Positions 27,177 through 36,750 are shown, numbered from the stretch's first letter. The stretch is 64,000 bases of DNA from Reinekea sp. G2M2-21 (GCF_015687175.1 NZ_JADPQG010000004.1:248001-312000), one strand, 5' to 3'. Notes: generated from the letters alone by a model not told the origin. A program made the numbers and translations.

Positions 27177-27441
27177 AGTGTCCTGAGTCTGAAGTTCGTA
27201 TCGTTTCAGAGCTCATGGGAAGAGCTAGTACAAGGCGCTCTTTGTAGAGAATATCGAGATCTTTTCAAGAAGAGCAACGCTGTAATAGTGTTTTCCATGA
27301 GCTCCCTTCGGGCGCGACATCCAAGCTCTCTAGCGTTGTTCTGTTTCTTTTCAATGGAATAACCATTGACTGCGAGACACGCCTAGTTTTAAAGCTTGAA
27401 TGACACGCAAGAATGCGTGCGAACTTCTGACTCAGGACACT
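27177..27441. repeat. MITE-like 265-bp element, copy A
   Basis: Begins AGTGTCCTGAGTCTGAAG and ends in the reverse complement CTTCTGACTCAGGACACT, with 21 of 22 terminal bases matching. A second copy at 38549-38812 shares roughly 88% identity by eye over its whole length. Inside is a nested inverted repeat (GAGCTCATGG near 27210 with TTCCATGAGCTC near 27292-27303) and a CAATGG/CCATTG hairpin. There is no convincing ORF inside. No clear target duplication is visible. The whole is consistent with a non-autonomous mobile element; identity of its mobilising transposase is unknown. It fills the stretch between the peroxiredoxin terminator and the Rieske gene. Confidence 0.8.
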
Positions 27442-27752
27442 AACGTGATGTGATCGTCTATGATCTCGAAATCCACCTTTGTCAGTGAATCACCCTGGCA
27501 TGGGCCGGATAGGCATTTGCCTGAATCGATGCTGAACAAGGCACCGTGCGTTGAACACTGAATCAATTGCCCTTCGCTGTCTAAAAACTCATCTTCATTG
27601 AACTCAAGGTTTACGCCCAGGTGTGGGCATTCGTTTTTGTAGACATAAATTTCGTTGTCGAAACGAACGGCGAATACCGGTCCGACATGACTGAGAAACC
27701 CTAGTGATGTCCCTTCAGCGAGATCGGTCGCTTTACACAATTTTGTCATCAT
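27432..27752 (-). CDS. Rieske [2Fe-2S] ferredoxin-like protein
   Basis: 106-aa Rieske domain protein with the paired motifs CPHLG (Cys and His ligands) and CSTHGALF. It should carry a Rieske cluster and act as an electron carrier or as a subunit of an oxygenase-like system; no partner oxygenase is nearby. The first ATG shares its A with the TAA of the upstream gene (27752), so the two are coupled. Its last two codons and the stop lie inside the right end of the repeat, implying that the C-terminus was reshaped by insertion. Confidence 0.92.
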   Translation of the reverse strand: MMTKLCKATDLAEGTSLGFLSHVGPVFAVRFDNEIYVYKNECPHLGVNLEFNEDEFLDSEGQLIQCSTHGALFSIDSGKCLSGPCQGDSLTKVDFEIIDDHITLVS

Positions 27753-29077
27753 TACTGCCTGTTTGTGTTAATTAGTGTGTTGGCCTGTGTCGTTAACAGG
27801 TCATCCTTGAAGCGGAGTTTATCTAGTTCCCAGACTTCCAGACGGTATCCGTCACGTAACGTAATATCTCTGACGATGGAGGCTTCGACCTGCTGGTTAA
27901 CGTCTTCAAACTGGAGCAGAGGTTCAGCGAAAAATATTTGACCCATAGGCTGCAGCGCTTTGATTTGAGCTAACCATGTTTCCGCATCACCAGTGACCAG
28001 CGGCAGTGGAATGCCATGTTTGTGGGTCTTACTGACGAAAGCGGGTCCCGCGCTGACAGAGATCCCGAACACGGGACGCAACTGTGTATGTTCGGCGTAC
28101 AGTTTTTCCATCGCGATCTGGAGTACACGTGCGGCACACACGGCGTTAAAGGCAAATTGGTTTTCTTCATTAAGACCAAACGCCAAGGAGAATCCGTCAG
28201 GAAGCAGAATGCCAGAGTACAGTTCACCGGTACGGATCATCAATGTCTCATAATCTGACCAGAGCGCTTGCAAGCCAGGGGCTGAATAGGTCCGAATCAG
28301 TTGTTCCCAGTTCTGGCACTGTATCGAAAGCAGAGCAACATCTTGGTAAGAGCCTTCGTTACTGACCAGTTCTATCTGCTCCAGTAATCTTTCGGTGTCG
28401 TCCGTGATGGAATCATGCCGCATATAACGCAGTAGTTGCATTTGTTGCGACAAGGGGTCATTCAATCGTTCCATCAGCTGTTGCAGTTGTTGGTCCGGTG
28501 TCCCAGACAATTCGGCCGAAAGCTCAGGGAATTCAGTGTCGATCAGAGAACTGATCTTCCGCCATTGTTTTTCATGTTTTTGCGTTCGCAGATAAATGAA
28601 TGCGCCAAGTCCTGCGACGCTCAAAAGGTTAAAAAGTACCCAGGAGGTGACTGCTTGTGATTGCCATTGCATTAGATCGTATTCACTGAGATTCAGTTGC
28701 GCCGTGCCGAGCAACTCTTCACTGAAGTGAATTGGAAATTGGTAATGACGGCCGTTCCCTTCTGCCTGCCTCTTGACGCGAGAGGTCAACTGAATACCGC
28801 CTTCCTCTTCGGCAGACACGCTGGCAGATAGAACAGCTGGCTCGTCGGCAACCCGGTTCAGTAGGTCACTCAAGGCTGCCCGGTCTGACGCATGCAATGG
28901 CGAAGTCGACTCGAAAGCCAGGTTCCTGACCAGGCTGGAGCCTAATTGATCGGTCGCAGAAATCAGGTTTTTCAAGCCCGGGACGTACCAGAAAAAGTAC
29001 AAGCTCAGGTTCAGTACAAGCAGCATGCCTACGGCAAAACCACTTAGCGGCTGTAGAATCCATTTTAGGTTATTCAT
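27752..29077 (-). CDS. Membrane protein, AhpA/YtjB-like N-terminus with a degenerate nucleotide-cyclase-like C-terminal domain
   Basis: 441 aa. Residues about 10-35 form a membrane segment, followed by a periplasmic domain and a second segment near 143-163 (VLFNLLSVAGLGAFIYL). This resembles the SMP_2/AhpA (YtjB) family, commonly found beside serB as here. The C-terminal 200 residues look like a class III cyclase fold (FGISVSAGPAFVSK then LVTGDAETWLAQIKALQPMGQIFFAEPLL). The metal-binding and substrate residues of an active cyclase are not evident, so it is probably a regulatory or pseudo-catalytic domain. Family placement of the N-terminus is from memory. Confidence 0.68.
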   Translation of the reverse strand: MNNLKWILQPLSGFAVGMLLVLNLSLYFFWYVPGLKNLISATDQLGSSLVRNLAFESTSPLHASDRAALSDLLNRVADEPAVLSASVSAEEEGGIQLTSRVKRQAEGNGRHYQFPIHFSEELLGTAQLNLSEYDLMQWQSQAVTSWVLFNLLSVAGLGAFIYLRTQKHEKQWRKISSLIDTEFPELSAELSGTPDQQLQQLMERLNDPLSQQMQLLRYMRHDSITDDTERLLEQIELVSNEGSYQDVALLSIQCQNWEQLIRTYSAPGLQALWSDYETLMIRTGELYSGILLPDGFSLAFGLNEENQFAFNAVCAARVLQIAMEKLYAEHTQLRPVFGISVSAGPAFVSKTHKHGIPLPLVTGDAETWLAQIKALQPMGQIFFAEPLLQFEDVNQQVEASIVRDITLRDGYRLEVWELDKLRFKDDLLTTQANTLINTNRQ

Positions 29078-29265
29078 GATGCTGGAATTAATACACTCAG
29101 TCTATACAATAGCGGGGCGCGAAATTGCGCTCCTATTCGGTTTATACTAATGCCCTTGGCAGTAAAAATCATTGCCAGAAGGGGCTTTGCCGGCCGATTT
29201 AATTCGGAATTTGCGAATTTCATGCAAAATCCGATTATTCCGTCATAAATTGTGAGGTTTTTTAC

Positions 29266-29445
29266 ATGAGCGACGCAGTGAAACAGTTAGAAGAACAATT
29301 AAATACATTGAAATTAGGTCTGTTGAAAATGAGCCCCCGTGATCGGGTTCGCGCGTTGTCGACTCATGAAACAGATGACCTGATTCTTGATCTGCAAGAC
29401 GTTGCTGATGATGCACTGAAGGTCATCGCTACCCTGAAAAGCTAA
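29266..29445 (+). CDS. Small acidic helical protein, 59 aa, upstream of serB
   Basis: Open frame with an ATG 9 bases after GAGG. The product (MSDAVKQLEEQLNTLKLGLL start) is soluble, charged and predicted helical; the N-terminal heptad-like Leu pattern (QLEEQLNTLKLGLL) suggests a short coiled coil. It ends 18 bases before the serB start on the same strand, so it is probably its operon partner. I do not recognise a family. Confidence 0.6.
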   Translation: MSDAVKQLEEQLNTLKLGLLKMSPRDRVRALSTHETDDLILDLQDVADDALKVIATLKS

Positions 29446-29463
29446 GGTTTCCCGGAGACTCAA

Positions 29464-30678
29464 TTGAGTACGATTCTCATGTTAAAAGTAAGTGGTCAAG
29501 ACCAGGTTGGTTTGACCGCTTCACTTAGTCAGATATTAGCCGACGCTAACGTTACCGTGCTTGATATCGGCCAATCGGTGATTCACGATCAGGTCTCATT
29601 GGGCATGCTGGTGCAACTACCGGAAACAGCGGATCATGCCACTATGTTGAAAGAGTTACTCTTTCAGGCACATGAGCAGGATATCCAGGTACGGTTCACG
29701 CCCGTCAGTGATGAAGCGTACGAGCATTGGGTGCAACAACAGGGAAAAGACAGATTCGTACTGACGATTCTTGCCCGGCGCGTTACCGCTGAACACTTGG
29801 CGCATATTTCCCGCGCGGTGTCAGATCAGGGCTTGAATATTCAGGATATTTCTCGGCTCACCGGTCGAGTCTCACAAAATGCGGTTTCTGCAAACGATAA
29901 AGCGTGTATTGAATTGACGTTGCAAGGTAAACCCAAAAGTCTGGAACAATTACGCAAGCAATTTTTACAGATCAGTGCTGAGTTGAACGTGGACGTGGCC
30001 TTTCAGGTAGACAGTGTTTATCGTCGAAACCGCCGTTTGGTTTGCTTTGATATGGACTCTACTTTGATCGAAGCCGAAGTTATTGATGAATTGGCGAAAG
30101 CGGCTGGTGTTGGTGAGCAGGTCGCGGCGATTACCGAATCCGCCATGCAGGGAAAAATAGATTTCCAGGAAAGCTTTCGTCAACGAATGGCCTTGTTAAA
30201 AGGATTGGACGTGTCTGTGCTAGATAGTATTGCAGAGGCTTTGCCGATTACAGAAGGTGCAGAGCGTTTAATGACGACGTTGAGAGCCTACGGGTATAAA
30301 ACGGCAATTCTCTCCGGCGGGTTCAACTATTTTGGTCATTATCTGCAGAAGAAACTGGGTATTGATTTTGTGTTTGCCAATCACCTTGACATAAAAGACG
30401 GTAAGCTGACCGGTGAAGTCTGTGGTGATATTGTCGACGGCGCCATGAAAGCCAGATTATTGAAGCAGTTAGCGGAACAGGAAGGTATTCGAATTGAACA
30501 AACCATCGCAGTTGGCGATGGTGCGAATGACCTGCCCATGTTATCCGAAGCGGGTTTAGGGATCGCATTTCGAGCGAAGCCGATAGTGAAAGAAAGCGCA
30601 CGGCATTCCATTTCGACCTTAGGCTTGGATGCAGTGCTCTATTTTCTCGGATTTCGAGATCAGGAAATTCATTCCTGA
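29464..30678 (+). CDS. serB: Phosphoserine phosphatase
   Basis: 404-aa long-form SerB, the last step of serine synthesis. An N-terminal ACT-like region (residues about 1-160) precedes a HAD phosphatase domain with DMDST (Asp196, Asp198) and the C-terminal GDGANDLPML loop. The TTG start at 29464 sits 6 bases after GGAG; a later ATG at 29479 would trim the ACT domain. The double ACT arrangement matches the Pseudomonas/marine type rather than the shorter E. coli protein. Flanked by an AhpA/YtjB-like gene and a FimX-like gene, as in Pseudomonas. Confidence 0.95.
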   Translation: MSTILMLKVSGQDQVGLTASLSQILADANVTVLDIGQSVIHDQVSLGMLVQLPETADHATMLKELLFQAHEQDIQVRFTPVSDEAYEHWVQQQGKDRFVLTILARRVTAEHLAHISRAVSDQGLNIQDISRLTGRVSQNAVSANDKACIELTLQGKPKSLEQLRKQFLQISAELNVDVAFQVDSVYRRNRRLVCFDMDSTLIEAEVIDELAKAAGVGEQVAAITESAMQGKIDFQESFRQRMALLKGLDVSVLDSIAEALPITEGAERLMTTLRAYGYKTAILSGGFNYFGHYLQKKLGIDFVFANHLDIKDGKLTGEVCGDIVDGAMKARLLKQLAEQEGIRIEQTIAVGDGANDLPMLSEAGLGIAFRAKPIVKESARHSISTLGLDAVLYFLGFRDQEIHS

Positions 30679-30700
30679 ACAGTGCTTGACACGAACGCAC

Positions 30701-30726
30701 AAAAGCCAGTAATTGCTGGCTTTTTT
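30701..30726. terminator. Terminator between serB and the fimX-like gene
   Basis: AAAAGCCAG and CTGGCTTTT pair around a 6-base loop (TAATTG), with a T-run on the plus strand and an A-run before it. The convergent layout suggests use from both sides. Confidence 0.88.
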
Positions 30727-30758
30727 ATTGGACATTATGCAAGGGAATGCGAGTGGCG

Positions 30759-32843
30759 TTATATGGCCTCTTCCTCGTCGGAGTCGAAATTGTATTCCAT
30801 ATCATCCAGTGGTGCTTGCAAATAGTAGCCCTGAATATAGTTAACGCCTAACTCCCACAACGAGGCCAGAACTTCAGCGTTTTCGATTTTTGGTACGATC
30901 GAATTGATGTCATTCTGATGAATAGCGGTCAGTAGTGCCGTTAATTGTTCTGAGGCCTGTCCGTCGTTCACCAGCTGTTCAACGTAGGTCGGGTCAATGC
31001 GTGCGTAATTAATGTCCAAATGTCTGGTCAGACCTATGCCATTTTCAGACAAGCCGAAATGGTTGACCGACAACTGACACTTCAACAGAGCCAAACCTTT
31101 ACTGAAGGCTTTCGCGGCTTTCAGGTAGCTGTGCGCAATTTGTTCGGTAATCTGGAAGCAAACCGCATCACCAGGTAACTTGTGTTTGCGCAGCTGGCTA
31201 TTTACCCAAGGCAGGAAAGTTGGGTCTTGAATTGATGCCGAGGTCAGGTGGATCATAGCCTGCGTGTTATGGCCACGCTTACGATGTTCCGCAAGAGAGT
31301 CCAGGCTCTGTTCCACGACCCAACGGTCAAGTTTGCCACTGAATTCACTGTTCTCGATAGCAGGCAAAAATTCATCGGGCAAAATGTCGCTTCCGTCTTT
31401 GTCTTTCAGCCGGACCAAAATGTCATAGTGTTCTTGGCTGTCTCCTCGTAAGCTCATGATCGGCTGGAATTGAATTCGCAAACCTTCGTGGGCCAGAGCG
31501 TGCTCAACTTTGGCAAGTAATGAGTTGTCGGCGAGATTTGCGATATCGGATTTGTCGAAATACGCTTGAAGTTGATTCGCTTTGATGGCCTGGTTGTAGG
31601 CCTGGTCTGCCTGGACTAGTGCCTCATTGCCATTTTTACAGGATTCATCGATGTGCGAAAAGCCGGTGACCAATTTGACCGGAATGGTTTTACCTTCGAC
31701 TTCAAACAGATGATCATGTACCGACTTCTGTAGTGCTAAAACATCTGCTTGGGCACCCTCTAGGTCGGAGCGCGGCAGTATAGCGGTGAACATATCATCC
31801 GAGAAACGCGCCAGATTGCTAAAAAGATGTTTGCCCTCTGACAACTTGTCTGCCAGCTGCTTCACAATAACATCGGTTCCTGCGACGCCTGCTGTATTCT
31901 TAATCTCAGCAAAGTTTGCGATGCCAATATGGGCAACGATCTGTCTTTTAGACGATTGAATAACTTGATGATAGGCCGTGTCGAGTTGCTCGTTGAAGTG
32001 GATTTTGTTGTGTAACCCAGTGACCAGATCCTGAGAGCTTATTTCCTTGATTTTTTCCTGCAGTAACTCATTGTCGACATCGTTTTTACGAATAATGATT
32101 TGAGTACAGGGTTCACCTTCGTAACTGGCTGCCGAAAAATCCATGTGGATGCCGAAGTTCTCGCCGTCTGCGGTTTGACCTTTGGTGGAAAATTCAGTGA
32201 TTTTTCCGTCTTTGAAAGACTTCAGGGCGTCTTTCAGTTTACTAACTTCGCTGCCCTGAACCAGGTCCATAATGGGCGTACATTGCAGTTCTTCGATATC
32301 GTCGTAACCGAACATTTCCATATAAATGGGATTGGCGTAGATGTGCATGCCTTCGTGAACATAGCCAATGGCATCGACCGAACTTTCAAGCAACAGTTGA
32401 CAGCGCTTTTCGGTCTCTTTCAGGCTGATTCTTTGTGTGCGCAGGCTACGACGGTCCGAAAGCGCATTCACTTCGCGTTTGGCTGCCTGTGCTATATGGT
32501 GTTCGGAGCTTTCGACAATTACATCCGCCAGCCCCATATCGAGTGCGCTGGTTATGATGTCTTCATCGTATTGGTCGATTAGCCCGATCATTGGGATATC
32601 TTTGCCATCCCGTTGAATCAATTCAATCGCTGAGGTGGTATCGACCGTAGAGGTGTTGAGTTTAACCAGCAGTAAATCCCAGGTTTGTTCCTCGATGACT
32701 TTACTGAGCTCGTCGATAGACGCAATAAAATGACTGCGGACGGCTTGGCCAGCGTTTCTGATGGCGTTCGCGATGGGTTCCGCTTCATTTTGCGTATCAT
32801 GAATAAGCAAAATTCGAATAGCGCTGCTGGAAGAAGGACTCAT
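30759..32843 (-). CDS. fimX: FimX-like c-di-GMP receptor: REC-like, PAS, degenerate GGDEF, degenerate EAL
   Basis: 694 aa, close to the 691 aa of Pseudomonas aeruginosa FimX. Domains in order: a response-regulator-like domain (about 9-125, RILLIHDTQNEAEPIANA), PAS (about 145-255), a GGDEF domain whose signature is SDDMF (348-352), and an EAL domain where the catalytic EAL reads DIL (474-476). Both catalytic motifs are therefore broken. FimX binds c-di-GMP through its dead EAL domain and controls type IV pilus twitching, a role I infer here. The end is acidic (DSDEEEAI). It lies next to a PilZ gene and serB, as in Pseudomonas. Confidence 0.85.
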   Translation of the reverse strand: MSPSSSSAIRILLIHDTQNEAEPIANAIRNAGQAVRSHFIASIDELSKVIEEQTWDLLLVKLNTSTVDTTSAIELIQRDGKDIPMIGLIDQYDEDIITSALDMGLADVIVESSEHHIAQAAKREVNALSDRRSLRTQRISLKETEKRCQLLLESSVDAIGYVHEGMHIYANPIYMEMFGYDDIEELQCTPIMDLVQGSEVSKLKDALKSFKDGKITEFSTKGQTADGENFGIHMDFSAASYEGEPCTQIIIRKNDVDNELLQEKIKEISSQDLVTGLHNKIHFNEQLDTAYHQVIQSSKRQIVAHIGIANFAEIKNTAGVAGTDVIVKQLADKLSEGKHLFSNLARFSDDMFTAILPRSDLEGAQADVLALQKSVHDHLFEVEGKTIPVKLVTGFSHIDESCKNGNEALVQADQAYNQAIKANQLQAYFDKSDIANLADNSLLAKVEHALAHEGLRIQFQPIMSLRGDSQEHYDILVRLKDKDGSDILPDEFLPAIENSEFSGKLDRWVVEQSLDSLAEHRKRGHNTQAMIHLTSASIQDPTFLPWVNSQLRKHKLPGDAVCFQITEQIAHSYLKAAKAFSKGLALLKCQLSVNHFGLSENGIGLTRHLDINYARIDPTYVEQLVNDGQASEQLTALLTAIHQNDINSIVPKIENAEVLASLWELGVNYIQGYYLQAPLDDMEYNFDSDEEEAI

Positions 32844-33044
32844 AATGTTAACTGCACGTTTTCATAAAATGGATGACTGGTTGAAGTATAGTGACAAACG
32901 GTCAGACTTCACACCGTTAGCGCGCATTGATTGCCAAAACTGTTACAGAGTTGGCTTTAACACTGTTTTCGGCAGCCAGATTGGCTAAAATTCAGGCTGG
33001 TTGTATTCTTGTGCCGTTGGCTGCAGGACGACTGGATCTGTGAT

Positions 33045-34826
33045 CTAAAGTTGGCGCCATAAGCTTTCAAAGTTGTCGCCCTCATCAGGCGTCGCCCGGC
33101 GTGTCGGTTCAATCGCTTTTTGAGTCACCGCACGTACCTGGAATTGACTGATAATGCCCGTGGACAGAATACGCTTGGTGAGCTGATATTTTTCTTCCCG
33201 GCCGTCCAGGTTTATGGTGACCTTATTGCCAACGGTAAACGGTAAGCGCGGTGTTAATACAGATGCATCTTGGCCAATAGCTTTGATTTCCGGAATGTAC
33301 AGTGCGCGCAAGTAATCACCATGAGCACCTGTTTTATGCAATTGACGTATACCACACGGCTGGCTGTTAGGGGCCAGTAGTTCGACACCCATCTGTGTGC
33401 CAAAATCTTTCGCTTGCCTGATCCAGCGAACAACACCTAGGTTCCAATGTTGCAGCTGGTCTTCTTTAATGGCGATTACTTCGCCTGTTTTTAAATTGGG
33501 TGCCGGGGCATCTACCCATTGAATGCAGTAACCGCGCGGGCTAACGTTGACCAACTGACCTAGAAACCGTGGGTGATCTTCGCTTTGTTCCTTGCCGAAT
33601 TCTATGGCGTCATCTGAACTCATGCGAGCATGGCCATTCGCGTCAAATGAATCTTCCCATACATCCTGTTGAGCACGAACCGCCTGTGTATCAGAAGCAC
33701 TGAAACGACCTCCGACGGCACCAATGAATGGATTATCTCCATGCGCGCCAGAGCCATAGAGCAGCGAATAAAAACCAATACCGCCAGCGATATGAAAATG
33801 CGTCGCGGTCAATCCAACGGCAATTGATACCTGACCAGCGGCTGGCGTGCGCGAGAAGCTGCGCTGCTTCATACCACCCCAAGATTGAATCAGGTGCTCA
33901 AGCAGGCCTACATTAAAGCGCTCAGGGACGATGGCAGGCTGCGTCGTGCGGTTAACCGAGGAAAGGATCTTGTGATCACTGTGCAGAATGCGCACCAGTG
34001 GCAAAACATTTAGACCTAAATAATCCGACAGATTGGTCTTCTTAATCAGATAGCGGTACTGCGGGGCACTATCGACCTCTGGATTGATAACCAATACGGA
34101 CTTTTCGTCTGCAACTTCATCGATTTCGAGATAGGTAGCCCATTTTCCGAGGCACTCGAAGACATCACTCAATTCCCGCTGCAATAATTGATTCGGCTGG
34201 CAGGCACCCAACAGAAGAGTCTTGATATAGGCTTGTTGAATACTGATGTTGGTGTTTTCAACGGGGTCGTTGATAGCCTCATTTTGCAGGTTAAAAGCAG
34301 ACGCTATCTGGTAGAGCTGATGGACTTCTTGCCAGATACCGGCCGGCGTTTGAATATAGAGCTGGTAAGACCTTAACACCGCCGGCATCAATTCGTGAAT
34401 CGCACGATGAACCGATTTAGCCAGTGGTGCTTTCTGCTTCAGGTTTCCTTGTGCCAGTAAGTGTTGGATGATTATTTTATAACCAATGGCCAGGTGCGTT
34501 TGCAGTGCTTGGGCCAGATTGGCCACTTTGCGCTGTTGTTCGTCTAAAACAACACCTTGATTCAGATACCGGTTGTTCAATTGCTCACAGACAAAGTGAA
34601 TCGGGCCACGAACCAGATCCATCAGTTCAAGTCTTGACGTGTCTGATATTTTCAGCTGATTGAATTCGATAATAGCGTGATACAACTGTCGCGATGTCTC
34701 ACCGATATTCGCCATAGGCAAGCTTTCAACCCAAGCCTTGAGCTGACGAGCAGTTGGGTCGCAAAACGTCAGCGTCGACTGCGTCTGTTCTGGAATGTTT
34801 AAGTAAGGCTGGTCGCGGTATTGCAT
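33045..34826 (-). CDS. PilZ-domain protein with large N-terminal region, upstream of fimX
   Basis: 593 aa. The C-terminal part holds a PilZ-like region with NVSPRG (matching the N/D-x-S-x-x-G c-di-GMP motif) in LGQLVNVSPRGYCIQWV. The matching upstream Arg pair is not clear to me. The first 330 residues are helical and rich in Gln, of unknown fold, with a central segment (about 335-370) that is glycine-rich. It lies upstream of and on the same strand as the fimX-like gene with a 201-base gap, so joint control of surface motility by c-di-GMP is plausible. The Pseudomonas locus has an analogous gene beside fimX (recalled synteny). Confidence 0.72.
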   Translation of the reverse strand: MQYRDQPYLNIPEQTQSTLTFCDPTARQLKAWVESLPMANIGETSRQLYHAIIEFNQLKISDTSRLELMDLVRGPIHFVCEQLNNRYLNQGVVLDEQQRKVANLAQALQTHLAIGYKIIIQHLLAQGNLKQKAPLAKSVHRAIHELMPAVLRSYQLYIQTPAGIWQEVHQLYQIASAFNLQNEAINDPVENTNISIQQAYIKTLLLGACQPNQLLQRELSDVFECLGKWATYLEIDEVADEKSVLVINPEVDSAPQYRYLIKKTNLSDYLGLNVLPLVRILHSDHKILSSVNRTTQPAIVPERFNVGLLEHLIQSWGGMKQRSFSRTPAAGQVSIAVGLTATHFHIAGGIGFYSLLYGSGAHGDNPFIGAVGGRFSASDTQAVRAQQDVWEDSFDANGHARMSSDDAIEFGKEQSEDHPRFLGQLVNVSPRGYCIQWVDAPAPNLKTGEVIAIKEDQLQHWNLGVVRWIRQAKDFGTQMGVELLAPNSQPCGIRQLHKTGAHGDYLRALYIPEIKAIGQDASVLTPRLPFTVGNKVTINLDGREEKYQLTKRILSTGIISQFQVRAVTQKAIEPTRRATPDEGDNFESLWRQL

Positions 34827-35020
34827 GAGAATCTCTTATCTTCGTCCTTGTCAGTATAGTCGCTTTTACTTGTCGTCAATGTTATGCGTTTCCTTGACTC
34901 ATAAGGATGCGTTGATTTCATTAAAAATTTCTGTAAATGTGAACTGTGTCGCAACTAAAGCAGCATTGTCTTGAATTTATATCAGATTATCAATGAATTA
35001 GATAAGAATTAACGATCAAA

Positions 35021-36082
35021 TTAATAACGCTCTGTGTCATTTGCGTTGTTTATCCATGTTTTACTGGTTTTATACGGAATTTCCCTGACCAACCGAGGTA
35101 ACAGGTATCCTGAAAGCTTAGATTGCATTTCCTGCCAGATAGATTGAGCTCGGGCCTCATCCACTTCAAAATGGTGCGCGCCTTGAACTGGATCCAAGCA
35201 GTGAAGGTAGTAGGGTAGGACGTCAAGGTCGAAAAGTGTTTGGCATAATCTTACTTGAGTGTCCGCACTATCGTTAATTTGGTGCAACAGGACGGCCTGG
35301 TTGAGCAAATGTACGTTGCAAGCTCGGAGCCGCCGCAACTGCTGGCGCAGAGAATCGCTGATTTCATTTGTGTGGTTGATATGGAGCACCAGGACAATCT
35401 TTTTGCTCAGGGTCCTAAGTTTGGCTAACAATGACTCGGTGATTCGAGCTGGAATAATGGTCGGCGTGCGCGAGTGAAGACGAATTGTTCTGATTTGTGA
35501 GATGCGGTCGAGCCGCTCCAGTAGTGACCCTAATTGCTCATCGTTTAAGCTGAGTGGGTCGCCACCACTGAGGATGACCTCTTCAATGGCTGGATTACTG
35601 GCAATGTAGTTGATGGATTGTTTCAGCGTATCGTCGGTGACGCGTTGATTCTGATACGGGAAATGGCGCCTGAAGCAGTAGCGGCAATGGACCGCACACG
35701 CCTGATGAGTAATTAAGAGAACCCGGTTAGCGTATTTGTGAATCAATCCAGGTACCGGAGAGAAGTCATTCTCGTGCAGAGGGTTAGCACCATATTGGTC
35801 TGCTACTTGCATTTCTTCTATTCTGGGTAAAACCTGCAATAAAATAGGGTCAAAAGCATCTGACGGATTGATCAAATCGGCAAAGTGTTGACTGACCCGA
35901 AGCCGAAATGCGTTATCGTGATCTACCTTGTAGGGAAGTTTTTTCTCATCAATATTGAGGTAATGCAGCAAATCTTTCGGGGTCCGAAAGCTTTTTGCCA
36001 TCTGTGTCTGCCAATCGGTGTCAACTGGAACGCTGGAAATTGCTTTATTAGAGTCCAAAGTTGACGAAGAAACAGGTATCAT
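35021..36082 (-). CDS. epmB: EF-P beta-lysylation protein EpmB (lysine 2,3-aminomutase-like radical SAM)
   Basis: 353-aa radical SAM enzyme. The 4Fe-4S motif is CAVHCRYCFRRHFPY (Cys-x3-Cys-x2-Cys), and EEVILSGGDPLSL is a hallmark of lysine 2,3-aminomutases. EpmB converts (S)-alpha-lysine to (R)-beta-lysine, which EpmA attaches to EF-P. Divergent from efp with only 38 bases between them, so the promoters must overlap closely; together with epmA the complete lysylation set sits in one place. Confidence 0.93.
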   Translation of the reverse strand: MIPVSSSTLDSNKAISSVPVDTDWQTQMAKSFRTPKDLLHYLNIDEKKLPYKVDHDNAFRLRVSQHFADLINPSDAFDPILLQVLPRIEEMQVADQYGANPLHENDFSPVPGLIHKYANRVLLITHQACAVHCRYCFRRHFPYQNQRVTDDTLKQSINYIASNPAIEEVILSGGDPLSLNDEQLGSLLERLDRISQIRTIRLHSRTPTIIPARITESLLAKLRTLSKKIVLVLHINHTNEISDSLRQQLRRLRACNVHLLNQAVLLHQINDSADTQVRLCQTLFDLDVLPYYLHCLDPVQGAHHFEVDEARAQSIWQEMQSKLSGYLLPRLVREIPYKTSKTWINNANDTERY

Positions 36083-36120
36083 GTGCGCTCTTTAATTTCA
36101 GTTAGCAGAAGATAGAAACA

Positions 36121-36693
36121 ATGGCGACGTATTCTACCAGTGAATTCCGCTCGGGTATGAAAGTTTTATTAGATGGCGAACCTTGTTCGATTGTCGAAAA
36201 CGAATTCGTAAAACCGGGGAAAGGACAAGCATTTAACCGCGTTAAGTTGAAAAATTTGAAAACCGGACGTACTTGGGAACGCACCTTTAAATCAGGCGAA
36301 AGTATCGAAGGCGCAGATGTTCAGGATATCGATATGGAGTATCTCTATACCGATGGGGAATTCTGGCATTTCATGAAGACCGATGGTTCGTTTGAGCAGA
36401 TTAGCTGTGATAAAACCGCATTGGGCGATACGATTGACTGGTTGAAAGAACAGGAAACCTTTGAAGTAACACTGTTCAACGGTACGCCCATTTCAGTTAC
36501 CGCACCGAATCACATTGAGCTGGAAGTAGTTGAAACCGATCCTGGTGTTAAAGGGGATACCGCAACCGGTGGCTCAAAACCCGCAAAGTTAGCTTCAGGT
36601 GCTGTTGTAAAAGTACCTTTGTTCATCAATCAAGGTGAAATTATCCGTGTGGACACCCGTTCCCGTGATTATCTGAGTCGTGCGAAAAGCTGA
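36121..36693 (+). CDS. efp: Translation elongation factor P
   Basis: 190 aa, standard EF-P length. It helps ribosomes through poly-proline stretches. The modification site is Lys34 in [11 protein letters not shown], the same position as in E. coli, and its two modifying enzymes are encoded on either side, so beta-lysylation is expected. The EpmC hydroxylase is not in the window. A terminator follows before epmA. Confidence 0.97.
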   Translation: MATYSTSEFRSGMKVLLDGEPCSIVENEFVKPGKGQAFNRVKLKNLKTGRTWERTFKSGESIEGADVQDIDMEYLYTDGEFWHFMKTDGSFEQISCDKTALGDTIDWLKEQETFEVTLFNGTPISVTAPNHIELEVVETDPGVKGDTATGGSKPAKLASGAVVKVPLFINQGEIIRVDTRSRDYLSRAKS

Positions 36694-36721
36694 TTCTGGT
36701 CGATGAGAGTGCTTTAATGCT

Positions 36722-36747
36722 AAGCCGCTGCACAGCGGCTTTTTTTA
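36722..36747 (+). terminator. Terminator between efp and epmA
   Basis: AAGCCGCT and AGCGGCTT pair around a GCAC loop, followed by seven T. The stem ends only a few bases before the epmA ATG, so epmA may depend on read-through or a hidden promoter. Confidence 0.88.
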
Positions 36748-36750
36748 TGG

